Origin: Erwinia phyllosphaerae
Lineage (GTDB): Bacteria > Pseudomonadota > Gammaproteobacteria > Enterobacterales > Enterobacteriaceae
Direction: 5' to 3'
Assembly: GCF_019132875.1 (NCBI RefSeq)
Contig: NZ_JAHSPF010000008.1
Location: forward strand, 157,457-221,456
Length of the DNA stretch: 64,000 nt
The notes under the pieces were generated by a model. It made no database searches and had not been told where the DNA came from. It saw nothing but the letters and a program-made list of their open reading frames with translations. The position numbers were made by a program, and so were the translations under genes. Every line of letters begins with the position of its first letter. The stretch's first letter is position 1. Positions 28,397 through 38,140 of the stretch are shown piece after piece.

Positions 28397-31300
28397 TTAT
28401 GCGATCGGCTTCTCTTTTAGTGGAAAGCGCCGACGGACCAGCACAAAGAATATCGGCACAAAAATGAGCGCCAGCACGGTGGCCGCAAACATGCCGCCCA
28501 TGACGCCGGTACCCACGGCATGCTGGCTGCTGGAGCCTGCACCGTTGCCAATAGTCATTGGCAGTACGCCAAACATAAAGGCCAGCGAAGTCATCAGAAT
28601 AGGACGCAGGCGCTGGCGCGAAGCTTCCAGCGTCGCCTCAAGCAGATCGCGTCCTTTGCTGTTCATGTCGTTAGCAAATTCCACGATAAGAATCGCGTTT
28701 TTCGCCGACAGCCCAATAACGGTGAGCAAGCCAACCTGAAAGTAAACGTCGTTTTCGAGGCCGCGCAGCCAGGTTGCCGCCAGCGCGCCGACCACGCCCA
28801 GCGGCACCACCAGCATAACGGAAAAGGGCACCGACCAGCTCTCATAAAGCGCGGCCAGGCACAGAAACACCACCAGCAGAGAGACGGCATAAAGCGCCGG
28901 AGCCTGTGCGCCGCTCATCCGTTCCTGATAGGACGCGCCGGTCCACTGGACGCCAAAACCCTGCGGTAGCTTGCTGACCAGCTGCTCCATAATATCCATT
29001 GCGGTGCCGGTACTGACGCCCTGGGCCGATTCGCCAACGATCTCCACGGCCGAATAACCGTTATAGCGCTCCAGGCGGGGCGAACCCGTTTCCCAACGAG
29101 TGGTGGCAAAGGCGGAAAACGGCACCATGCCGCCTGCGCTATTGCGCACATACCATTTATCAATGTCGTCCGGCAGCATGCGGAAAGGCGCTGCCGCCTG
29201 AACGTAAACTTTTTTTACGCGGCCACGGTCCAAAAAGTCGTTCACATAGGTTGAGCCCCAGCCGGTGGTCAGCGTGTCGTTGACATCATCGATGGAAACG
29301 CCAAGCGCCTGCGCCTTATGCTGATCGATATCGATTCGCAGCTGCGGCGTATCGTCCAGACCGTTATGGCGAACCCTCGCCAGCGACGGATTGCTTTCGG
29401 CCATTGCCAGCAGCTGGTCGCGTGCCTGCATCAGCGCATCGTGTCCCAGGCCTGCGTGATCCTGCAATTCCATATCGAAGCCGGCCGAGTTGCCCATACC
29501 GGTAATCGCGGGCGGGCTGCTGGCGATAACGCGACCTTCACGGATATTTTTGAACGCTTTGGTGGCGCGCTCAATAATGGCAAAAGCGCTGTTTTCCGCG
29601 CCCGAGCGATCCTGCCAGTCTTTCAGGCGCACAAACATTCGCGCCACGTTTTGACCGTTGCCGCCGGGGCCTGCGCCAATAGTTGAGAAGACCGAAAGTA
29701 CGTTATCTTTTTCCTGGGTCAGATAATATTGCTCGACCTTATTCACCACTTTATTGGTTTGCTGTAGCGTCGCGCCCGGCGGTAGCTGCACCTGGGTGGT
29801 GAACACGCCCCGGTCTTCCAGCGGCAGGAAAGAGGTAGGCAAATGCATAAACAGCAGCGCCATACCGGCAATCAGCAGAGCATAAAGCAGCAGCCAGTGT
29901 CCGGTTTTTGCCAGAACCCGGCTTACGCCGCGCTCATAACGCTGTGCATTACGGTTAAAAGTGCGGTTAAACCAGCCAAAAAAGCCTCGTCGTTCGTGAT
30001 GACCTCCCGATGGCAGCGGTTTAAGCAGCGTGGCGCACAGCGCGGGCGTCAGAACCATTGCGACGATGACCGAAAGCACCATTGCGGAAACAATAGTGAC
30101 GGAAAACTGGCGATAAATCGCGCCCGTGGTGCCGCCGAAAAAGGCCATGGGCACGAAAACAGCGGAAAGTACCAGCGTAATGCCGACCAGCGCGCCCTGA
30201 ATCTGTCCCATCGATTTGCGCGTGGCCTCACGTGGCGACAGGCCTTCCTCGCTCATTATTCGCTCAACGTTTTCTACCACCACGATGGCATCGTCCACCA
30301 GCAGGCCTATCGCCAGCACCATGGCAAACATGGTCAGCGTATTAATACTGAATCCGCAGGCCGAAAGAATAGCGAAAGTGCCCAGCAGCACCACGGGAAC
30401 GGCGATAGTGGGAATTAGCGTAGCGCGAAAATTCTGCAAAAACAGGTACATTACGACAAACACCAGCGCGATTGCTTCGAGCAGCGTTTTTACCACGTCC
30501 TCAATGGAGGCCACGACAAACGGCGTGGTTTCATAGGCGATTTCCGCCTTCAGGCCGTGCGGAAAATAGTGGGAAAGTTCTGCGATACGCGCTCGCACCA
30601 GCTTGTCGGTTTGCAACTCGTTCGCGCCGGAAGCCAGCTTAACGCCCAGTCCGGAAGCGGGCTGGCCGTTGTACTGGCTCAAAAAGTCATACTTTTCCGC
30701 GCCCAGCGCAACCGTCGCCACATCGCCTAATCGCACTTCTGAACCGTCCTGATTGACCCGCAGCGTAATCTGGCGGAACTGCTCGGGGGTGGTTAACAGC
30801 GACTGAGAGTTAATGGTGGCGTTAAGCGCCTGGCGATCTACGGAAGGCAGGCCGCCCAGCTGGCCTACGGCAACCTGGCTATTTTGCGATTCAATAGCGC
30901 TGACAATGTCCGACGTGGTCAGCGCATAATTGATCATCTTATTGGGATCGAGCCAGATACGCATTGCGTACTGCGAGCCATAGGCATCCACCTGACCGAC
31001 GCCGTCGATACGACTCAGCGGATCCTGCACGTTACTGGCTACATAGTCGGCGATATCCTGCTTATCCATGCTGCCGTCCGTCGAGACAAAGGCCACCATC
31101 AGGATATTGGTATCGCCCGTCTTGGTCACCGTCACGCCCTGCGACTGAACGGCCTGAGGGAGCTTGCGCAGCGCGGTTTGCAGCTGATTTTGTACCTGCT
31201 GGCGAGCTTCGTCAGGGTTGGTGCCGGCAACAAAGGTCAGCGTGATCGTCGCCTGCCCGGTATTGCTGCTTTGCGAGGACATATACATCAGGTTATCGAT

Positions 31301-31513
31301 GCCGGTCATATTCTGCTCAATAACCTGCGTAACCGTGTTCTCCAGCGTTTGCGCAGACGCGCCGGGATAGTTAGCGGTGATACGGACGTTAGGCGGCGCA
31401 AGTGCCGGATATTGCTCAACGGGCAGCGAAACGATGGCCAGCGTACCGGTTAAACAGAGCAGAATTGCAATGACCCACGCAAAAATGGGGCGATCGATAA
31501 AAAAATTCGCCAT
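28397..31513 (-). CDS. acrD: RND multidrug efflux transporter AcrD
   Basis: A 1038-residue HAE1-family inner-membrane pump, aligned end to end with E. coli AcrD (1037). In E. coli it works with AcrA and TolC to expel aminoglycosides, bile salts and other amphiphiles. Twelve membrane segments and two large periplasmic loops are evident; the proton-relay pair is in [20 protein letters not shown] near residues 407-408. The start [14 protein letters not shown] at 31513 has GGAG upstream; an in-frame ATG six codons earlier is less likely. No membrane-fusion gene is adjacent, as in E. coli. It follows narQ in the same direction. Confidence 0.96.
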   Translation of the reverse strand: MANFFIDRPIFAWVIAILLCLTGTLAIVSLPVEQYPALAPPNVRITANYPGASAQTLENTVTQVIEQNMTGIDNLMYMSSQSSNTGQATITLTFVAGTNPDEARQQVQNQLQTALRKLPQAVQSQGVTVTKTGDTNILMVAFVSTDGSMDKQDIADYVASNVQDPLSRIDGVGQVDAYGSQYAMRIWLDPNKMINYALTTSDIVSAIESQNSQVAVGQLGGLPSVDRQALNATINSQSLLTTPEQFRQITLRVNQDGSEVRLGDVATVALGAEKYDFLSQYNGQPASGLGVKLASGANELQTDKLVRARIAELSHYFPHGLKAEIAYETTPFVVASIEDVVKTLLEAIALVFVVMYLFLQNFRATLIPTIAVPVVLLGTFAILSACGFSINTLTMFAMVLAIGLLVDDAIVVVENVERIMSEEGLSPREATRKSMGQIQGALVGITLVLSAVFVPMAFFGGTTGAIYRQFSVTIVSAMVLSVIVAMVLTPALCATLLKPLPSGGHHERRGFFGWFNRTFNRNAQRYERGVSRVLAKTGHWLLLYALLIAGMALLFMHLPTSFLPLEDRGVFTTQVQLPPGATLQQTNKVVNKVEQYYLTQEKDNVLSVFSTIGAGPGGNGQNVARMFVRLKDWQDRSGAENSAFAIIERATKAFKNIREGRVIASSPPAITGMGNSAGFDMELQDHAGLGHDALMQARDQLLAMAESNPSLARVRHNGLDDTPQLRIDIDQHKAQALGVSIDDVNDTLTTGWGSTYVNDFLDRGRVKKVYVQAAAPFRMLPDDIDKWYVRNSAGGMVPFSAFATTRWETGSPRLERYNGYSAVEIVGESAQGVSTGTAMDIMEQLVSKLPQGFGVQWTGASYQERMSGAQAPALYAVSLLVVFLCLAALYESWSVPFSVMLVVPLGVVGALAATWLRGLENDVYFQVGLLTVIGLSAKNAILIVEFANDMNSKGRDLLEATLEASRQRLRPILMTSLAFMFGVLPMTIGNGAGSSSQHAVGTGVMGGMFAATVLALIFVPIFFVLVRRRFPLKEKPIA

Positions 31514-31697
31514 CGAATTGGCTCCAGACAAGCTTCGGGAGAAGGCGGCATTGCGGATGGGCCAGCTAAACCCTGTCCGACGGCAGCAGGTTTTTATGAT
31601 TGTTTGAACCGTTCCACTTTACCCGTGGGGCCGGAGGGAATCGTGGAGAAATTAAGGAAAAAGTGTAAATTATCGTGCCGTAAAATATGGCGGATGC

Positions 31698-33209
31698 TTA
31701 CGCTTTTTTCAGCGCAAAACGGAGAGATACCTGGCTGCCGCCGCCGTGCGGATGACTAATCTCCAGCCGACCCTGTAGACTTTTTGCGCGCTCCTGCATA
31801 ATTGTAAGGCCGTAATGACCCGGTTTTGCCGCCTCGGGGTCAAAGCCCAGGCCGTTATCTTTCACCTCGATTTGTATCTCTTCGCTGTCTGGCTGCCCAA
31901 TCTGCACGGTAATTTCGCTGGCTTTGGCATGGCGAATAGCGTTCAACAAAGCTTCCCGAACAATTTGTAACACGTGCACCTGCTGCTGGGCATCCAGATG
32001 CTGCCGTGTGGCTTTCCCCGTCAGGCTAATCGTTGCCTCCGTTTGCGGGCGAAGCTGGGCTATCACCTGACCAAGCGCGGTAGTGAGATCGGCAGGCGCG
32101 ACCGAAAGACGAAAAGTGGTTAGCAGTTCTCGCAGCTGGCGGTTAGCTTCGCTCAGCGCCACGTCCGTTTCAGCCACAATCGCCAGCGCGGAGGGCTCTT
32201 TGACTACCGCTCGCTTCAGGCGTGCCATCTGGATACGTAAATAAACCAGCGACTGCGCCAGCGAATCGTGCAGCTCGCGGGCGATAGTTGCGCGCTCCTC
32301 CATCAGCAACAGATGCCGGACTTTTTGTTCGGCGTGCTCTAACTGTAGCGAGCGTGCCAGCATGGTTGCCAGACCCTGCATCAGCTGTGGCTCGCTGGCG
32401 CGCGCCTGCCAGCGCAGCAGGCCGCCTTCTGTCTCCTCCAGCGGCAGGCTGTACCAGGGTAAATTTTCATCCGCTTTGCCTGCGGCCTGCACCAGGCGAG
32501 ACGAACTTAATTCAATTGCGGTCAGGTTTTCATGCTCCACCAGCAGCCCCAGCACCGGAGCCCAGGCCTTGTCATGGTTACGCAGCATTTCGGAACATTG
32601 ATAAAGCAGCGCCAGCCGACGGTTCGCCTGGCGCAGATCGCTGGTTTTTTCTTTGATAGTCTCTTCAAGCCAGAGATATTGTCTGTCCAGCGCGCCGGAC
32701 ATTCGCGCAAAAGCCCTGGCCAGCAGAGCGATAGCGATAAACCCCAGCAGGCAGGCCGCAACCACCAGCTTCATTTTCAGCTCTGCCCAGTGCTGTAAGG
32801 CAAGAACAAAGCTGTCTATCTGCGCAACGTAATGGGAAATATTTTGCTGATAAAGCTGGCCGTTTCCCGTTTCCAGCCGGGGCCGCAACGCTTGCCAGGC
32901 GGCCAGCAGTGCCTGATAGCGCTCCTTAACGCTGGCCGGAACCCAGGCGTGGCGCAGAGAAAGCAATACCGGAGCCTGTACCGATTGCTGATAGCTGGCG
33001 ATGTCCGCAGCAAGAGCGGGAGAGCGGGTTGCGGTATCCAGCGCCAGGCGATAGCTTTGCATCCGTAGCGAACCGGCCATATTAAGCGCTTCTGCGTCGC
33101 GCAGGCTGGCTGAGAGCGTCAACAACGCCAGCAACGAGCAGAAAAAGGCGAGCAGCACGATGGCGAACAGGGCACGACTCAGGCTACGGGTAACGGAACG
33201 TTTTAGCAT
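31698..33209 (-). CDS. narQ: Nitrate/nitrite sensor histidine kinase NarQ
   Basis: A 503-residue HPK7-family sensor. Two membrane helices (about 13-33 and 146-168) bracket a periplasmic four-helix sensor whose P-box, DAEALNMAGSLRMQSYRL near residue 38, is the nitrate-binding signature. A HAMP region and a GAF-like segment precede the H-box ERATIARELHDSLAQSLVYL (His near residue 313) and the ATPase motifs NAIRHAK and DNGLGFDP. It is shorter than E. coli NarQ (566), but position next to acrD supports narQ over narX. Its regulator NarP or NarL is not in the window. Confidence 0.93.
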   Translation of the reverse strand: MLKRSVTRSLSRALFAIVLLAFFCSLLALLTLSASLRDAEALNMAGSLRMQSYRLALDTATRSPALAADIASYQQSVQAPVLLSLRHAWVPASVKERYQALLAAWQALRPRLETGNGQLYQQNISHYVAQIDSFVLALQHWAELKMKLVVAACLLGFIAIALLARAFARMSGALDRQYLWLEETIKEKTSDLRQANRRLALLYQCSEMLRNHDKAWAPVLGLLVEHENLTAIELSSSRLVQAAGKADENLPWYSLPLEETEGGLLRWQARASEPQLMQGLATMLARSLQLEHAEQKVRHLLLMEERATIARELHDSLAQSLVYLRIQMARLKRAVVKEPSALAIVAETDVALSEANRQLRELLTTFRLSVAPADLTTALGQVIAQLRPQTEATISLTGKATRQHLDAQQQVHVLQIVREALLNAIRHAKASEITVQIGQPDSEEIQIEVKDNGLGFDPEAAKPGHYGLTIMQERAKSLQGRLEISHPHGGGSQVSLRFALKKA

Positions 33210-33615
33210 CTGTGGCTCCTGACGGGTTAATACGGCAGTCGGTTAAGGAAGTAAGCTCTGGCTATTCAGCCGAATTTTGTGAACCTGAACGAAGAGGGCG
33301 CAGCATTGTAACCCCGGCTGTCGCGAGGACGCAGCAGCAATAGCGGACTATTGCGTCAGATCAAAAATGCCTGGATGAATACTTGCCGTATTACGCAGCG
33401 GCGGATAAAGTGGGCTTAGGGTTGCTACTACATAGTCATACAAAGTTACATCAAAGATAAAAAGTAACTATTACTGACGCTTCTTTTGACAAATGCTTAA
33501 TAGCATCACATTCCTTTAACGCTTTTACCCCTTGCTTACTCTGCTTTTCATCCCGCACGTCATAATCAACTCCGTAACGATTAAACGTTTTCCAGAATCC
33601 TGGCAGGAGTTTGCT
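33210..33615. promoter_or_regulatory. Divergent promoter region narQ / DUF1471 gene
   Basis: About 400 bases with no gene. A consensus -35 TTGACA (33487-33492) points towards the DUF1471 gene, but no good -10 sits 17 bases on. Directly behind it is the palindrome ATGCTTAATAGCAT, perfect 5-bp arms with a TAAT centre, a candidate operator. Regulator unknown. Confidence 0.4.
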
Positions 33616-33888
33616 ATGACTAAACTATCCGCAATCTTTGCTGCCGCCGTACTGGCGGCAACATCATTTTCGACGCTCGCCGCGACTCAGGTCGATGAAA
33701 GCCAGAGCCAGAATTTACAGCAAATGGGTACGGTTTCCGTCTCCGGCGTCCACGGTTCGTTTGATGATGCTACCGCCCGCCTGGCGCAGAAAGCTGAACA
33801 AATGGGTGCCGGCCACTACCGTATTATTCGTACCGAAACCCCCGGTGACTCCAGCCTGTGGAGTGGTAACGCCGAGATTTACCGCTAA
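33616..33888 (+). CDS. DUF1471 (YhcN/BhsA/McbA family) periplasmic protein
   Basis: A 90-residue secreted protein: signal peptide ending FSTLAA near residue 23, then the DUF1471 fold with MGTVSVSGVHGSFDDATARLAQKA and AGHYRIIRTETPGDSSLWSGNAEIYR. Relatives in E. coli (BhsA, McbA, YhcN, YjfY and others) respond to stress and affect biofilm or acid and oxidant tolerance; I cannot say which is orthologous. The ATG at 33616 has AGGAG 6 bases upstream and starts a clean signal peptide; the longer frame from 33532 does not. A strong terminator follows. Confidence 0.88.
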   Translation: MTKLSAIFAAAVLAATSFSTLAATQVDESQSQNLQQMGTVSVSGVHGSFDDATARLAQKAEQMGAGHYRIIRTETPGDSSLWSGNAEIYR

Positions 33889-33924
33889 GTCCATCCCCAT
33901 GTAGCCTTTCCCCCCTTTGGAGAG

Positions 33925-33952
33925 CCGACCGCAAGATGCGGTCGGTTTTTTT
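33925..33952 (+). terminator. Terminator of the DUF1471 gene
   Basis: Perfect 8-bp stem CCGACCGC/GCGGTCGG around AAGAT, then seven T residues. Confidence 0.92.
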
Positions 33953-34067
33953 ATGCGCCATCCAGCAAAAATTACAAAACCTCACGATTTCCGCCACAGA
34001 GTTTTTGCGTCAGCTTTACAGAACGGTTAGGATGCATCGCCGCGATTTTTCCCGCTTCCGTCAAGAC

Positions 34068-34117
34068 TATAACTACAGGAAGAGAGGAAAAGCCCGGGCT
34101 TTTGCGCAGCAGCGCAA
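34068..34117 (+). promoter_or_regulatory. Structured 5' leader of ansP
   Basis: A possible -10 TATAAC (34068-34073) is followed by a 16-bp perfect palindrome of AAAAGCCC/GGGCTTTT (34088-34103) and a hairpin TTGCGC-AGCA-GCGCAA (34102-34117). A further GGCCCGGG near 34147 could pair alternatively with the first element. No good -35 is seen. Confidence 0.4.
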
Positions 34118-34195
34118 TCGTTTGGTTGGCAACAGAACTCAGGAGGCCCGGGAGGGGCAGCCGTAACACTGTGGACAGGATAATTAGGATAGAAA

Positions 34196-35659
34196 ATGAA
34201 AGCTGATAAAAAAGCGGTTGCAGACAAGCGCGCCGCAAGACGACGTTGGTTAAATTCTCATGATTCCGGCTATCACAAAGCGATGGACAATCGACATGTA
34301 CAGATGATTGCTATCGGCGGGGCTATCGGTACGGGCTTATTCCTTGGCGCGGGTGCTCGTTTACAAATTGCCGGACCGGCGTTGGCGATTGTCTATCTGG
34401 TATGCGGTATTTTCTCTTTCTTTATCTTGCGAGCGCTGGGCGAACTGGTTTTACACCGTCCTTCCAGCGGCAGTTTTGTCTCCTACGCCCGTGAATTTCT
34501 GGGTGAAAAAGCCTCCTACGTGGCGGGCTGGATGTATTTTGTTAACTGGGCGATGACCGGCATTGTCGATATCACCGCCGTTGCGCTTTATATGCACTAT
34601 TGGGGCGCGTTTGGTGACGTTCCGCAGTGGGTCTTCGCGCTGGGCGCGCTGGCCATCGTCGGTACGATGAATATGATCGGCGTAAAATGGTTTGCCGAAA
34701 TGGAGTTCTGGTTCGCGCTGGTTAAGGTACTGGCGATTGCCATCTTCCTGATTGTCGGCGTGGTTTTCCTGGGCACCGGCAAGCCGCTGGACGGCAATGC
34801 CACCGGTTTCCACCTGATTACCGATAACGGCGGTTTCTTCCCGCATGGTCTGCTGCCCGCGCTGGTGCTGGTACAGGGCGTGGTCTTCGCCTTTGCCTCT
34901 ATCGAGCTGGTGGGAACGGCGGCCGGCGAGTGTAAAGATCCAAAAACCATGCTGCCAAAAGCGATCAATAGCGTGATCTGGCGTATTGGCCTGTTCTATG
35001 TAGGCTCGGTGGTACTGCTGGTTCTGCTGCTGCCGTGGAACGCTTACCAGGCGGGGCAAAGCCCGTTCGTGACCTTCTTCTCTAAGCTGGGCGTGCCTTA
35101 TATCGGCAGCATCATGAACATCGTTGTGCTCAGCGCGGCCCTCTCCAGCCTGAACTCCGGCCTTTATTCGACCGGTCGTATCCTGCGCTCAATGTCTATG
35201 GGCGGCTCGGCACCGAAGTTCCTCTCAAAAATGAGCGGTCAGCAGGTACCTTACATGGGCATTCTGGTTACGGTAGCCGTTTATATCATTGGCGTCTGGC
35301 TGAACTATATCGTGCCGTCGCGCGTGTTTGAGATCGTACTGAATATCGCCTCGCTGGGCATTATTACTTCCTGGGGCTTTATTGTGGTTTGCCAGATGCG
35401 CCTGCGTAAAGCGATCAAAGAAGGAAAGGCGGAAGACGTCAGCTTCAAGCTGCCGTGGGCACCGTTTACTTCATGGCTGACGCTGCTGTTTTTGGTTAGC
35501 GTAGTAGTGCTGATGGCGTTTGATTATCCAAACGGCACCTACACCGTGGCTTCCATCCCGCTGATTGCCGTGATTCTGGTGCTGGGCTGGTTTGGCGTGC
35601 GTAAACGCGCGCAGGAAATCGCGCAAGCCGAGCATGCACACGAAGAAAACGTGCAGTAA
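34196..35659 (+). CDS. ansP: L-asparagine permease AnsP
   Basis: A 487-residue amino-acid:proton symporter of the APC/AAT family with 12 membrane segments. The conserved GGAIGTGLFLGAGARLQIAG begins helix 1; GVVFAFASIELVGTAAGECK near residue 230 is the AnsP form of the family motif. Nearly the whole length agrees with E. coli AnsP, including the N-terminal DKRAARRRWLNSHDSGYHKAM. In E. coli ansP lies elsewhere on the chromosome; here it sits between narQ and nudK. AGGATAG precedes the ATG. A strong terminator follows. Confidence 0.93.
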   Translation: MKADKKAVADKRAARRRWLNSHDSGYHKAMDNRHVQMIAIGGAIGTGLFLGAGARLQIAGPALAIVYLVCGIFSFFILRALGELVLHRPSSGSFVSYAREFLGEKASYVAGWMYFVNWAMTGIVDITAVALYMHYWGAFGDVPQWVFALGALAIVGTMNMIGVKWFAEMEFWFALVKVLAIAIFLIVGVVFLGTGKPLDGNATGFHLITDNGGFFPHGLLPALVLVQGVVFAFASIELVGTAAGECKDPKTMLPKAINSVIWRIGLFYVGSVVLLVLLLPWNAYQAGQSPFVTFFSKLGVPYIGSIMNIVVLSAALSSLNSGLYSTGRILRSMSMGGSAPKFLSKMSGQQVPYMGILVTVAVYIIGVWLNYIVPSRVFEIVLNIASLGIITSWGFIVVCQMRLRKAIKEGKAEDVSFKLPWAPFTSWLTLLFLVSVVVLMAFDYPNGTYTVASIPLIAVILVLGWFGVRKRAQEIAQAEHAHEENVQ

Positions 35660-35676
35660 TGCTGGTTTGATAGCGT

Positions 35677-35704
35677 AAGGCGGCCCTGGTGGCCGCCTTT
35701 TTTT
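35677..35704 (+). terminator. Terminator of ansP
   Basis: 9-bp stem AAGGCGGCC/GGCCGCCTT around CTGGT, followed by a T-run to 35704. Confidence 0.92.
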
Positions 35705-35780
35705 ATGGCGGCTTTCAGATAGTTTTTCCCTCATTCCGATCTTATGATAAGACACTTCCGCTAACGGCAACGGAGCCGCT

Positions 35781-36362
35781 ATGTCAGCCAAAGTCGAAGT
35801 AATTAAAAACAAAGTCCTGTCAGAAAACTGGTTTGTGCTGCGAAATTTCACCTACGATCTGACCACCAAAAACGGCGAAACTATCCGCCATAAGCGAGAA
35901 GTTTACGATCGCGGCGACGGTGCCACTATCCTGCTTTACCATCGCCAGAAAAACAGCGTTATTCTGACCCGCCAGTTTCGTATTGCTACCTGGTTAAACG
36001 GCAACGATAGCGGCCTGCTGATAGAAGCCTGCGCCGGACTGCTGGACAACGACTCGCCTGAAGAGTGTATCCGTAAAGAAGCGATAGAAGAGACAGGGTA
36101 TCAGGTTGGCAAAGTAGAGAAGCTCTACGATCTCTACATGTCGCCAGGCGGCGTCACTGAACGGCTACACTTTTTTGCCGCAGAATATGATGACGCGCTG
36201 CGGGCAACGGCAGGCGGCGGCGTCGGTGATGAAGATATTGACGTCATGGAAGTGACTTTTCCTCAAGCCTGGGCAATGGTCAAAGATGGCCGCATTAAAG
36301 ACTGCAAGACCGTGATGCTGCTACAGCATGCATTACTTGAGGGCTGGCTGACGCTGAATTAA
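35781..36362 (+). CDS. nudK: GDP-mannose pyrophosphatase NudK
   Basis: A 193-residue Nudix hydrolase; E. coli NudK splits GDP-mannose to GMP and mannose-1-phosphate. The Nudix box is visible from [19 protein letters not shown] to TGY near residues 87-109, with [18 protein letters not shown] after it as in the ADP-sugar/GDP-sugar group. It keeps the E. coli position near ypfG-tktB, but aegA is missing. A start is available at 35781, although the upstream AACGGAG spacing is only fair. Confidence 0.94.
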   Translation: MSAKVEVIKNKVLSENWFVLRNFTYDLTTKNGETIRHKREVYDRGDGATILLYHRQKNSVILTRQFRIATWLNGNDSGLLIEACAGLLDNDSPEECIRKEAIEETGYQVGKVEKLYDLYMSPGGVTERLHFFAAEYDDALRATAGGGVGDEDIDVMEVTFPQAWAMVKDGRIKDCKTVMLLQHALLEGWLTLN

Positions 36363-36431
36363 GCCTGGGCTGCTGCGCAAGCGAACGGGCAGAAAATTAA
36401 TAATTCCCGTCTTATAAAGATATATTGTTGC

Positions 36432-36461
36432 GGCCTTAAAACAGAAGGCCGATCTTTTTTT
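36432..36461 (+). terminator. Terminator downstream of nudK
   Basis: GGCCTT/AAGGCC stem with a 7-base loop, then GATC and eight T residues; 70 bases past the nudK stop. Confidence 0.75.
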
Positions 36462-36832
36462 ATTAAAAGTAACTTAATGGTTGTCTTTTAAAGTCTGTGC
36501 TACACGTTTTAATAAATTATGCGGGCAGTGAAATTAGATATTTAAAAATAAACGCGCTATCGGCATTATGTTGCCAGGGTATTCCAAAAGATTACACGCG
36601 ATGAAAAGGTGATGAATATCACATAATTAAGCTCCGATCTGTTTTTCGGAATGAAATAACCTTGTTTTTTAAGGTGTTAAAAAGCGTTATCCTCACCTCA
36701 GGATTTGCCCCGTTTTCTTGTCCGATTATTCCGATTGAGTCAAACCTTTGCAAACGGCATGATGAAATAAATAACGTAGCCTGATGCCTTACGCTGTGAC
36801 AACTTCAGCCGATTTAAGGAGGCTGATTAACA
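36462..36832 (+). promoter_or_regulatory. AT-rich region upstream of ypfG with a CRP-like site
   Basis: No gene is seen in this gap. At 36605-36626 the half-sites GGTGA and TCACA, six bases apart, match the CRP consensus TGTGA-N6-TCACA at 9 of 10 positions, with A/T flanks. The site is about 270 bases before ypfG, so a promoter must lie between; I could not place it. Confidence 0.45.
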
Positions 36833-36946
36833 ATGACTACGCTATGCTTACTGCTTAACTGTCATTCGGGGATACGGGTTATCAATGCATTACTGGATAA
36901 AGTTACCTCTGGCGCTGCTGTTTTTCGCCGCTGCACTGCATGCTGA
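36833..36946 (+). CDS. Possible 37-residue upstream ORF overlapping ypfG
   Basis: A 38-codon frame with a strong AAGGAGG 10 bases before its ATG, while ypfG itself has only a weak ribosome site. It runs 62 bases into ypfG in another frame, starts MTTLCLLLNCHSGIRVINAL and contains four cysteines. It may be a leader ORF that passes ribosomes to ypfG, or the ribosome site may be a chance match. I do not recognise the peptide. Confidence 0.3.
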   Translation: MTTLCLLLNCHSGIRVINALLDKVTSGAAVFRRCTAC

Positions 36947-37973
36947 ACCCTTACAAAAAACATTTTCTGACTGGCAGATTACCTGTAATAACCAGAATTA
37001 CTGCGTAGCGCGCAGCTTTCCGGGCGTGAATGGTCTGGTCATGACCGTAAGCCGTCATGCCGGCGTTAACGATCGGCCTTTTCTACGTATTGACTACGGT
37101 AGCCGTTATACCGGCAAGCTAAGCGGCGCGGCATTACAGGATAACCTGCTGCTGGATGGACAACGCCTCAAGCCCGATTTAAAGCACTGGGAAGTCCAGC
37201 CGCACCACCTTTCGACCAGCCACGCTATTTCTATTAACGAATTTCTCTCGCTGGTATCAGAAGCGGATAACTTACAGCTTCTTTATCGGCCTCATGCCAA
37301 TATTTCCCTGCACGGTCTGAAGGCATCTTTGCTACTGATGGATGACGTGCAGGGACGAGTCAACAGCACGAGTGCCTGGATTAAAAAGGGCAGTCGACCT
37401 GCCACAGATGTCCCGCCGCCGCCGGTGACTACACTGCCCGTTTCACAAGCGATTCCGCCTGCCTTAACGCGTGAAGAGACGACGGGCCTGCTTGATTACG
37501 GCACCTGGCGAATTAATACCGATCGCTGTTCGCTGGATCCGCAGAGAAGGCAGGTCAGCGTTGCGCCGCTTAATGATAAAAAGGCGCTATTGCTGATTGG
37601 CTGCGAAATGGGTGCCTATAACGTAATCGATCTGGCGTTCGAAGTTACCCGTAGCCAGCCTTATATAGCCAGAGGATTAACGCTGACGTTACCTTTTACG
37701 CCGCCACATCGTAGCGATAAGAAGCTGGAGCTTATCAACGCGGAATATGACGCCAGCCGCGGAGAACTGCTTACGTTTGGTAAGGGAAGGGGACTGGGCG
37801 ACTGCGGTACCGCATCGCGCTGGCAATATAATGGCCGCGAGTTCGTGCTGGCGGAATATGCCGAAGAGCGAACCTGTGATGCCTGGCACGGCAGCGATGA
37901 CTGGCCAACGTTGTGGACCACCACCCGAGAGGCACCGGCTCTGGACAGTTCGCAGGACGGGCGTAGCCAGTAA
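36885..37973 (+). CDS. ypfG: DUF1176 periplasmic protein YpfG
   Basis: A 362-residue secreted protein. The signal peptide (ALLFFAAALHA, about residues 8-20) is followed by the DUF1176 domain: FSDWQITCNNQNYCVARSF with paired cysteines, a proline-rich linker near 170-185, and a C-terminal half with conserved DRCSLDP, LIGCEMGAYN and GRGLGDCGTASRWQYNG. Orthologous by position and sequence to E. coli YpfG next to tktB. Function is unknown. Its last residues (GRSQ) are encoded by the first copy of a tandem repeat that includes the stop codon. Confidence 0.9.
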   Translation: MHYWIKLPLALLFFAAALHAEPLQKTFSDWQITCNNQNYCVARSFPGVNGLVMTVSRHAGVNDRPFLRIDYGSRYTGKLSGAALQDNLLLDGQRLKPDLKHWEVQPHHLSTSHAISINEFLSLVSEADNLQLLYRPHANISLHGLKASLLLMDDVQGRVNSTSAWIKKGSRPATDVPPPPVTTLPVSQAIPPALTREETTGLLDYGTWRINTDRCSLDPQRRQVSVAPLNDKKALLLIGCEMGAYNVIDLAFEVTRSQPYIARGLTLTLPFTPPHRSDKKLELINAEYDASRGELLTFGKGRGLGDCGTASRWQYNGREFVLAEYAEERTCDAWHGSDDWPTLWTTTREAPALDSSQDGRSQ

Positions 37974-38085
37974 GGTATTCAGGCGGGCGCAGCCAGTAAG
38001 GTATTCAGGGCGGGCGCAGCCAGTAACGTATTCAGGATGGGGAAGCCAGCACAGGGGATCAGGACGGGCGCGGTCGTGCCTGATA
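37955..38085. repeat. 26/27-bp tandem repeat spanning the ypfG stop
   Basis: Units start at 37955, 37982, 38008, 38035 and 38062 (partial). The first three share GGGCG(T/C)AGCCAGTAA(G/C)GTATTCA almost completely; the fourth and fifth are degenerate. The ypfG stop TAA (37971-37973) lies in unit one, and the array fills the gap to the tktB terminator. Confidence 0.9.
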
Positions 38086-38089
38086 ATCC

Positions 38090-38121
38090 AAAAAAAATGC
38101 CCCACCACGCGGGCAGGGCAT
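38090..38121 (-). terminator. Terminator of tktB
   Basis: On the minus strand ATGCCC pairs with GGGCAT over a 13-base loop, followed by eight T residues; about 20 bases past the tktB stop. Confidence 0.8.
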
Positions 38122-38140
38122 CGGGCTTACTCAGCTACAA

